Below the pieces are notes generated by a model. That model was not told the DNA's origin and made no database searches. It saw only the letters and a list, made by a program, of their open reading frames with translations. Position numbers and translations under genes: made by a program. This document shows positions 50,465 to 57,695 of a stretch of 64,000 bases of DNA, one piece after another (the first letter of the stretch is position 1; each line of letters starts with the position of its first letter). Source of the DNA: Bradyrhizobium sp. 200 (GTDB taxonomy: Bacteria; Pseudomonadota; Alphaproteobacteria; Rhizobiales; Xanthobacteraceae); assembly GCF_023100945.1 (NCBI RefSeq), contig NZ_CP064689.1, forward strand, positions 8,786,001 to 8,850,000, read 5' to 3'.

Positions 50465-51794
50465 TCATTCGCGGCACGACGCTATCGCGGCACGACGACG
50501 TATTTGTCCGCCTTCAGCAGGAGGCCGGCCTCCAGCGGGGGCTTGATATCGAACATCTGCGCCCCGTTCCTGAAATGATAGATCCGCCGGATCCGATAGG
50601 TATCGGGGTTCGACGCGGCGACCTCGCATTGATTGGCGGACAGCCAGAACCGCGTGCGCGCGTGGCCATTGGTCGTCTTGATTTCCATCAGCCGCTCCTC
50701 GCCGTCGGGCTCGAACGATCTGACATCGTAGCCCAGATGGTCGCCGTCGAGGTCCGAAACCCACCTCACCTTGGCCGCGCGCGCCGTTATGCAGCGCGAA
50801 TGCCCCTAACCCGGCGTCGAACACCGGACCGCCTGACGATCCTTTCTGAGTTGACGCAGTATGCCGCAGCCGGCTGCCGGTCTCATTGGGCCCGAGCGCT
50901 GTCCCGATCGCGAACTGCAATTCTCCGCGCAAAGGGTGCTGCAGCACCATTAGCGGCGACCCGGCAGGGGCCTGGGGTATTGTTCTCTTGAGCCCGATAA
51001 AACCGCGCGTTGCGCCGCCGGGCAGTGAGTCGTCGGCTACCCGTTCGTCAAGACGGACCAAGGCAAAGTCCAGCTGTTGCATGTTTGGCTCGCCGCTTCC
51101 GCCGGATAGCTCGACGCCGGCGGCTGGGCTTGATCGCAGAACTGGCTTGCCATTGGCCTGCACCCGTGCGACGCGGCCGGCATTGTTAACGGCAGCGGTG
51201 CTGTCCAACAGGTCAAAGCGGAAGCGCAGCTCCGTGGCCGCTGTCGGGGCCTCGATCGCTCGCTTGAGATTATGCCAGTTGGTCAGGACAAGGTCGGGGC
51301 CAACCAGAAAACCAGTGCCGATACCAGGAGGACTGAGGTCGGCGTAGTCGATCCTGCACACCGCGCGAACCCGCCGCTGCATCGTGTCCAGTCGATTGAT
51401 CGCCCCGCCGGGCAGCATCTGCTCTAGTTCGGCCCGCAAGTCCGCTGTGATAGCTCCGGTACCTGCCGCTACGTGCAAGACTTCCTGTGCTGATGCAGTG
51501 TGTATGAAGGAACGCACGACTTCCTGCAGCGCTTCCGCATCAGGCTTGTCTTGCTGAACTGCGCCGAGCAGGCTGGGGAGCCAACCTTCCCCGTTCGCGC
51601 GCGCCAGCAGCTGCCCCCACCTGGAGCGGGAAGGTGGACGGAATCGGGACGAGGTTGAACACCGTCCTGTTCTCGAGATAATCAGTGAGCGTCTGGTTAA
51701 GCTCGGCGAGAGCGTTAGCGCCGGCACCTTCGTATGCTGCCACAATGGCCTTGCGTATCTCCCGCAGCTGAGGTCCTGTAAGAACCAGCCTCAA
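50465..51794 (-). pseudogene. EAD1-trypsin-DUF3883 protein, interrupted
   Basis: Starts with TTG 51794 (GGAGG upstream). Residues 1-55, LTGPQLREIRKAIVAAYEGA and on to NQTLTDYLENRTVF, are an effector-associated domain (EAD1), a small adaptor that recruits effectors to signalling NTPases. One extra base in the C5 run at 51614-51618 changes frame; removing it gives LQVGQLLARANGEGWLPSLL. The trypsin-like domain follows: His in VLTNWHN, Asp in QQLDFALVRL, Ser in QKGSSGGPVFD. Near 50790 the frame changes again into WVSDLDGDHLGYDVRSF and ERLMEIKTTNG, a DUF3883 nuclease-like domain, probably joined by a deletion. Third gene of the minus-strand unit. Confidence 0.78.
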
Positions 51795-52063
51795 CGCCCG
51801 CCTCCTTCGACCAGTACGTCTACCTGCATCGGCTCAGCCTCCTCTAACGCAATCTCTGCGCTTCCTCGGCCTCCATCCTCTGTGAAGGCCTCTATCGTGA
51901 AGCGGCCGGAAGGCAGACGAAGTCTCGTCACCCCGTCGGCGTCTGCAACGAGCGCCAGCTCGGGCACCGGTACACTGGAGCGCGGTACCCCGACCATCGC
52001 TCCAGCGGCTGGTCGACCGTCGCTTCGCCTCACGCGCACTGTCACATCTACCCACTCGGGCAA
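51791..52063 (-). CDS. Small carboxypeptidase-regulatory-like beta-sandwich protein
   Basis: A 90-residue single domain: MPEWVDVTVRVRRSDGRPAA, then ADADGVTRLRLPSGRFTIEA. The pattern (extra strand, GRPAAGA, DADGVTRLRLPSGRFTIEA) is that of carboxypeptidase-regulatory-like/Ig-like domains. It has no signal peptide. It is coupled on both sides: 3 bases after the protease remnant stop, and its TGA overlaps the TTG start of the EAD1 gene. Such domains are frequent adaptors next to peptidases in conflict systems; a role in binding the protease or target is inferred. Confidence 0.72.
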   Translation of the reverse strand: MPEWVDVTVRVRRSDGRPAAGAMVGVPRSSVPVPELALVADADGVTRLRLPSGRFTIEAFTEDGGRGSAEIALEEAEPMQVDVLVEGGGR

Positions 52064-52066
52064 GTG

Positions 52067-52974
52067 CTATGCTCCGGCTCCGCCGTCCGGGCCTACATCG
52101 ATCCAGCGCTGGATCGTCTCGAACAGGTCGGGAGTAATGCGGGGCGCCGAGTTGGCCACGACGCCCAGATGGCCGGGCGTGCCGCCGGTGCCATAAGCAT
52201 GTATGGCGATGCCGATGGGGGCCGCGATGTCGCTGTCGACCGTGAAAGCAGGTGCTCCGCTCTGTCCCGGCGTTGTGTCCACGTCATAATAGACGCGTAG
52301 CGCCGTCGTAGCGATGACCTTGCTTCGGTGCGCCCACATCTCGCGGCCAAAGCCCTTCGCGGCCTCGCCGGGATAGCCGGCAACATGGACGTACCGATCC
52401 ATCAGATCGGCATCCGGACGGACCGCGATGCCGAACCAGCCGAGCCGGTCGCCGAGGGCATCCGCGGCCTCGAGATGAATAGCGCCGATGTCGGCGTCCC
52501 CTTCTGTTCAAGGCTCATGGTCGGATCGTTCCTGGTCCACGCCTCCAGGGCGGAAAAGCGTGTAGCTGTGACCGAGCCGTGCTTTGCGGCGTCGCGGTTC
52601 ATGCCCGGTGTGACGACAATGCGTTGGGCCTAGCCCCCGATCATCTCGTGATACACGCAGTGCCCGGCGGTGAGCAGGGTGCGCGGGCCGACCAGCCAGC
52701 CGGTACCTACCGCTGCGCCGCGCGGGCCTTCGATGCGAAGGTTGCAGATCATGCACCACGGCATAAGGTCCGTGTCGAGAATGCGGACGCGTTCGTCCTC
52801 TCCGATGATCGACTCCAGGACCGCTGGGGGCGCTTTCCCGCGGCGCACGAAATATTCGGCGGAGGGTGACAGCGGTACTTTCTTGGCACCCACTTTGGGT
52901 GCTCGTCCGAGCGGCGCACTTTCCAGCTCTGCAGTTTCGACTGGGAGTGGATTACTCGATGACTGCAGCGGCAT
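52067..52974 (-). pseudogene. V8-like (glutamyl endopeptidase) serine protease, nonsense mutation plus frameshift
   Basis: ATG 52974 has a perfect ribosome site (GGAGGG). The protease fold reads RGAAVGTGWLVGPRTLLTAG with catalytic His in AGHCVY. At 52630-52632 an in-frame TAG interrupts IGG-stop-AQRIVVTPG; relatives have GGWA there, so TGG to TAG is likely. Near 52498-52501 one base is lost in a C-run (in another frame: ADIGAIHLEAADALGD). The end has YDVDTTPGQSGAPAF with the catalytic serine. Intact relatives are about 300 residues. First gene of the minus-strand unit with the beta-sandwich and EAD1-trypsin genes. It has no obvious signal peptide, which fits an intracellular role. Confidence 0.85.
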
Positions 52975-53375
52975 ACAAACCCTCCTACCGCAAACGTCAG
53001 GTCGATTGGCAAAGCAACCATAAGCTGTCCCCGCTTTGACGACAAGGTGCTTTACGTAGGGCTCTCTCGCGGACGGAGGTCTAGTCTCTGGCACATTTGA
53101 CGTCCGTTCGGACAGCACTAAGCTGACGTGCAATACTGATCGAGGCCTGCACCGACGAGGAAGTCCGACAAGACAATATGTCTCGGATTTCGCTCGGGGG
53201 AGGCTCGCACGTTAAGATGATGGACCATGACAGACGCCGTTCGAGCCGCTTCGATGAAGCCTCACCACACGATTCGCTTCCTGGAAGCGACGGCACGGGA
53301 TCGGTAGGATGATCACCATTCATCGCGGCCCCGCTCCGACTGAGCAAGCTGCGCCTCAATTCGATTGCTTACGCC
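52975..53375. promoter_or_regulatory. Divergent promoter region between two peptidase units
   Basis: About 400 bases between the V8-like and S8 peptidase genes. It should contain both promoters. No operator-like repeat stands out. Confidence 0.4.
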
Positions 53376-54560
53376 ATGATTAGGATCCTGTCTGAGGACG
53401 GCAAGACTCTCGTGCCCTGTACCGTCACCGAGGTCAGGGACGAGAGCACGGGCTTCATCCCGATTACCCAACCAACGAACTGCGATGGCACGTACACCTT
53501 ACGTGACCCCGGCCTTACGCGGTGCTTGAGGATAGAGCCGCACGACGCTCATTGGGGCATGTTCGCTGACATTGCATCCCCCGACGATCAGATCGAGTGC
53601 ATATCTATGGGCGATCCGGATCTGCCATGGTGGCAGGTTGCCGTGGGAGCGAGGACACCGGCGGTCCACTCCGCTCTCGGGATCAAGATCGGTATTATCG
53701 ACGTCCTGTTCAGGCCGGGACCAAACATGATGAATTTTACCTTGGCCGAGCCGGAGCGGCTTGAGGAATTTTCGTCCGTTTCCGCTGACGGTCACGGCCG
53801 CCAAGTGAGCGCGATCGTGGCAGGTCGCGGGCCGGGCAAATACCGGGGTCTGGCCCGCGATGCCGATGTGTTTTTCGTCGACGCGTCACGAGCGGACGAT
53901 ACCGGCGCGGCGTCGGAAACCGGCTTGGACCATGCGCGGGTCGTCGATGGTATCCGAAACCTGTGGGAAAGCTTCGACGTCGACATCATCAATCTATCCT
54001 GCGGCTTCGGTACCCAGGATCTTCCGGACCTCGAAGACGTCATCAAAGAGGCGGCAGACAATGGGGTGATCTGCATCTGCGCCGCGGGCAATTCCGTGGA
54101 GCTCCCGATCGAGGCTCCCGCCCGCTATGAAGCGGCCGTCGCGGTGTGCGGCGTCGGATTTACTGGGGTCGCCGACTTTCCGACGTTCATGGGTCGCCTC
54201 GCGCGCAAGGCCGAACGGCAAAATTGGCCATTCGGATGCGGGATCCAGACATGGCCTCAGGGTGTTCCCTTTGTGCATTCCGGCACGGCTTGGGGATTGG
54301 AACTCAATGCCTTCGCGCCCAGTCTTGGTATCATCATCCGGTCGGAAAATGGCCGCATTCGGGAGTATTATGGAACATCTTATGCGGCCCCCATCGTTGG
54401 CAGCGTCCTTGCTTGTGCGCTCTCCCGTGACCAAATATACCGGAAACTCTCGGGTCGGAGCCGATATTTCCATGCACTGCAACGGCTTCAGGAGATATCC
54501 GTCAGTGTGGGCCTGGCCCCGAAGGGGTCTCAGGCAGGAATGCCTTTGCTGCAGCGTTAA
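53376..54560 (+). CDS. S8-family (subtilisin-like) serine peptidase
   Basis: A 394-residue peptidase without a signal peptide, so probably intracellular. Residues 1-90 are a beta-rich N-terminal region without the usual inhibitor prodomain. The catalytic domain has Asp109 in KIGIIDVLF, His140 in DGHGRQVSAIVAG, the oxyanion Asn239 in CAAGNS and Ser335 in YYGTSYAAPIVGSVLA, all intact. The sequence between 115 and 160 is unusually short. The following small gene may supply the missing prodomain. It opens the plus-strand unit and is divergent from the V8-like protease set. Confidence 0.9.
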   Translation: MIRILSEDGKTLVPCTVTEVRDESTGFIPITQPTNCDGTYTLRDPGLTRCLRIEPHDAHWGMFADIASPDDQIECISMGDPDLPWWQVAVGARTPAVHSALGIKIGIIDVLFRPGPNMMNFTLAEPERLEEFSSVSADGHGRQVSAIVAGRGPGKYRGLARDADVFFVDASRADDTGAASETGLDHARVVDGIRNLWESFDVDIINLSCGFGTQDLPDLEDVIKEAADNGVICICAAGNSVELPIEAPARYEAAVAVCGVGFTGVADFPTFMGRLARKAERQNWPFGCGIQTWPQGVPFVHSGTAWGLELNAFAPSLGIIIRSENGRIREYYGTSYAAPIVGSVLACALSRDQIYRKLSGRSRYFHALQRLQEISVSVGLAPKGSQAGMPLLQR

Positions 54561-54572
54561 GGTTTGTGTGGT

Positions 54573-54893
54573 ATGAGTCCTACGACGCGGCCGAGGAGAG
54601 TGAAAAAACGGTCCATGAGCGCCAAAATGCGTGAATACGTGGTTTCGCTCCGTCGCGGAGCCGACATGAAGGTGGTGGTTCCAAGCGGGTCCTTGACGGA
54701 TGCCGTGAAGGAAACGCATGTCCACATCAAGGAGGTTATGCCGACGGGAAAGACCGTTGTCGTCGCCGTGAGCAGTCCGAGCGAGCTTGAGCTCCTGCGC
54801 GCACGACTCGACCGCACGTGTCATGTGGTGGAACGAACCATCGGCCACGTGCTGAACGGCAGCCACTCGGCCGGCCCCCCTCGTCGCTTTTGA
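54573..54893 (+). CDS. Small protein resembling a stand-alone I9 peptidase inhibitor
   Basis: A 106-residue protein, 12 bases after the S8 peptidase. After a basic N-terminus it reads MREYVVSLRRGADMKVVVPS, then ETHVHIKEVMPTGKTVVVAV and SSPSELELLRARLDRTCHVV. This alternation is like inhibitor I9 prodomains (a first YVV strand, a later strand, then S-xEL-xLR...V-xVE). Stand-alone I9 proteins act as inhibitors or folding helpers of subtilisins. I base this on pattern only. Start is ATG 54573; ATG 54615 is possible. Confidence 0.6.
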   Translation: MSPTTRPRRVKKRSMSAKMREYVVSLRRGADMKVVVPSGSLTDAVKETHVHIKEVMPTGKTVVVAVSSPSELELLRARLDRTCHVVERTIGHVLNGSHSAGPPRRF

Positions 54894-55417
54894 GGGCGAT
54901 GCGCTCACGAGGCGCGATTCCGAGCGTATTAGCAAACCTAGTCCCGATCAGAGGAGCGGCGATCCGGAATATTCGCCAGAATCGCTTAGTCCGACAACGC
55001 GATCGAGCCGGGTTGCCGTTGATTGATTGGACCGCGACGCGACGAACGGAGCTGTCCGTCGGTGCGATCTCCGCGAACTCGCCTCCTCTGTCGCTAGAAG
55101 CTCGAGGGATTTTTGCATCTGCCAAGCGGTCCTCTCGATACTGGAGGTAGCCTTGCCAGGACGATCAGCGGAGGTTTGGCGCGGGTCAGCCCGTCATCTG
55201 CGCAAAGAATCGCGAGCCAAAACCGAATCGACATTTCGTTCATGTATCCGTTGCCCTTCGATGGGCGACCTCGACAAACGTACGCGTTCCAAGTCCATCC
55301 CACTTTTCCGTTGGCCGAGACGCCAACCCGCGCTATCAAATGGGACTGCAACTTTAGGCCATTGCGCAAAACATGTGCACGGCCGCGTTGTTCGTCGCGA
55401 TCATGAGGTCGGATTCG
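54894..55417. other. Intergenic region before the MPE-trypsin-caspase operon
   Basis: About 520 bases with no recognised gene. It likely contains the promoter of the downstream operon. Open frames inside are short and without content. Confidence 0.35.
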
Positions 55418-56740
55418 ATGTCTTCGCCAGTTCCGAATTCATCCACCGTCGTGGTTTTGGCCGACGAAATCTCAAGGATCTTCAGCGGCTACGAGGCGAT
55501 CGAAAACATCCGGGAAGTCGCGGCATCGGATGACGTAATGTCCGACGTCGAGAAGGCGGCCATATTCGCCGGCTTGGGAAATACCATCGACAAGTTGCGT
55601 CGCGCTGAGAAGAAAATGGGCGCGAAAGTCCTGAGCACCCCGAACGATGCGCGGGCGGCCCGGCTACAGAGCCTGATAGCGTCCGGCGAAGCTGCCAAGC
55701 TGCTGCTGCAACCACTCGCGACGGGAGGGTTCGAAGCGCTCTTCGATACCAACGATTGGAGCGGTTGGGCCACGGTCGCATGGGCGAAACTTACCCATCT
55801 CAGGAAACATCCTCTGCCCGTTCCCGGAACCGTCAACCCGACACCATTCGCCGAACGTGCGCGCGTGGCGTTGCTCGGCGACTGGGGCACGGGAATGTAT
55901 GGTGCGCCGCACATCGCCAACGCCGTAAGGGCAGACAGCGACGGCTTCGAGCTGCTGCTGCACCTCGGTGATGTCTACTACTCCGGCACACTGGACGAGA
56001 TCAACGGCCGATTCCTCGCCTTGTGGCCTGCCCGTAACGGGGCCACGAGCCGGGCATTGAACTCGAACCACGAGATGTTCTCTGGCGGAGAAGCCTACTT
56101 CACCAAGACGCTGCCGCAGTTCGGCCAGACAAGCAGTTACTTTGCCTTCCAGAACGCACACTGGACATTGATCGGTCTCGATGTCGCCTATCTCGACCAC
56201 AACATGGACGACGAACAAGCCTGGTGGGTGAGCGAAGTCGTGCGCAACGCGGGCGGACGCAAGGTCGTCTTCTTCTCGCATCACCAACTCTATTCCAACA
56301 TCGAAAAAGAGCAGGGTGATCGCCTTTGGTCACACGCCACCTTTGGGCAACTCTTGCGCAGCAAACGGGTGTTCGCCTGGTACTGGGGTCACGAACATCG
56401 GTGCACCATTTTCGAGGAGCCGGACCGCAATTTCGGTATTTACGGCCGCTGCATAGGCCACGGCGGTATGCCGCAGGCGCGCGATCTCACCAAGGATCTC
56501 CCTCGCGCCGCCGACCCGCGCTACGCGGCGGCCGATTGGCGCATCTGCGCCGAAAAGACCGTGGGTCAGAACGTTCTTTCTCGAGCCGTCGTCCTCGAAG
56601 GCCGCAACCCCTACATCACGGGCGAGGAGGACAAGTTCACGCCGCACGGCTTCTCGGTCCTCGAATTCGATGGACCGCACCTTCGCGAGGACGTTCGCGA
56701 CGCGACAGGAGCCGTCATCTATTCTAGGCAACTTTGCTGA
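55418..56740 (+). CDS. Calcineurin-like metallophosphoesterase with helical N-terminal region
   Basis: A 440-residue phosphoesterase. The first 135 residues are helical and unrecognised, possibly an adaptor. The catalytic domain has the five family motifs: LLGDWGTG (Asp155), HLGDVYYSG (Asp185), SNHEMF (Asn217, His218), FFSHHQLYS (His288) and WYWGHEHRC (His325, His327). It could cleave phosphomonoesters, phosphodiesters or nucleotides; there is no signal peptide, so it acts inside the cell. ATG 55418 is chosen over two earlier in-frame ATGs because the extension has no content. First gene of a tight three-gene operon with a trypsin-like protease and a caspase, suggesting that it makes, removes or responds to a nucleotide signal. 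Confidence 0.88.
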   Translation: MSSPVPNSSTVVVLADEISRIFSGYEAIENIREVAASDDVMSDVEKAAIFAGLGNTIDKLRRAEKKMGAKVLSTPNDARAARLQSLIASGEAAKLLLQPLATGGFEALFDTNDWSGWATVAWAKLTHLRKHPLPVPGTVNPTPFAERARVALLGDWGTGMYGAPHIANAVRADSDGFELLLHLGDVYYSGTLDEINGRFLALWPARNGATSRALNSNHEMFSGGEAYFTKTLPQFGQTSSYFAFQNAHWTLIGLDVAYLDHNMDDEQAWWVSEVVRNAGGRKVVFFSHHQLYSNIEKEQGDRLWSHATFGQLLRSKRVFAWYWGHEHRCTIFEEPDRNFGIYGRCIGHGGMPQARDLTKDLPRAADPRYAAADWRICAEKTVGQNVLSRAVVLEGRNPYITGEEDKFTPHGFSVLEFDGPHLREDVRDATGAVIYSRQLC

Positions 56741-56750
56741 GGCCCGTCTC

Positions 56751-57695
56751 ATGCCGTTTGATCAGGCCAGGCTTCTTGCGCGGGCGCAACGTGCATTAGG
56801 CGCAAACTCGCCGACCGATGCTGTGCGTAAGGTCCGCTCGATCGTCGGATCGAAGAACATCCCTGCAAGCGAAAAGGGCGCACAAATCGCAATGGACGCC
56901 CTGCTCGATGGCCGGGCGCCGACACCGGCACAGATTTCCGCCCTCGAAATCGTCATCCGGCTGATGAGACCCGTGGTGCTGACCGCGAACGCCGAACTCG
57001 GCGATCTTCCGGAGACCGGAAACAAGGATCTGCAACCCGAAGCATTGAAGTCCGCATGGACGCACTTCCGCCGACTGGTGGCTCCCCTGATCGGTTCGAT
57101 CGGGCGCATCGAAGATGCGTCGGGCAATCATGTCGGAACCGGCTTCGTCGCCGGCGAGAACATGATCGCGACCAATCGGCACGTGCTCGCGGTACTCACC
57201 GCCGGAGGAGACGTGCTCGCGCCTTCGCAATGCAGGATCTGTTTCAAGCAGGAGTCGGGCCGCATTAACGCTAAAACCGACTACGCGAATATCGACCGGG
57301 TGATCGACTTCCACCCGCGGTATGACATCGCATTGCTCGGATGCAACGTCGGCGGCAGAGCCTCCGTGGATTTCGAGGACTCTCTGCCGGAGATCGGATC
57401 GACAGTCTGCACGATCGGATATCCTGGCGAGGACAAGAAATACAACCCGCTGTTCCTCACGCCGGTCTTCAACGGCGCCTTCGGCGTCAAGAGCGCCTCG
57501 CTCGGCGAAACGCTGGATGGCACGGAGGGCGTCGACCTCTTCCACGACTGTTCCACCACACGGGGCAATTCGGGTTCGCCGGTGTTCGCGCTATCGACCG
57601 CGAAAGTCGTCGGAATTCACCGGTCGGGCTTCTTCATGTACCGGAACGAAGCGGTTTCGTCGCGCGTGCTGAAAACGATAGGACGGCCGCAATGA
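56751..57695 (+). CDS. Trypsin-like serine protease with helical N-terminal domain
   Basis: A 314-residue protease. Residues 1-105 are a helical domain (MPFDQARLLARAQRALGANS, then SEKGAQIAMDALLDG) that I do not recognise. The trypsin-like domain has His144 in ATNRHVLA, Asp192 in PRYDIALLG and Ser274 in TRGNSGSPVF, so the triad is intact. There is no signal peptide. The ATG is 10 bases after the phosphoesterase stop, and its TGA overlaps the caspase ATG. Trypsin-caspase pairs are known from predicted prokaryotic conflict systems, where one protease may activate the other; cleavage of the caspase by this enzyme is a testable inference. Confidence 0.9.
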   Translation: MPFDQARLLARAQRALGANSPTDAVRKVRSIVGSKNIPASEKGAQIAMDALLDGRAPTPAQISALEIVIRLMRPVVLTANAELGDLPETGNKDLQPEALKSAWTHFRRLVAPLIGSIGRIEDASGNHVGTGFVAGENMIATNRHVLAVLTAGGDVLAPSQCRICFKQESGRINAKTDYANIDRVIDFHPRYDIALLGCNVGGRASVDFEDSLPEIGSTVCTIGYPGEDKKYNPLFLTPVFNGAFGVKSASLGETLDGTEGVDLFHDCSTTRGNSGSPVFALSTAKVVGIHRSGFFMYRNEAVSSRVLKTIGRPQ

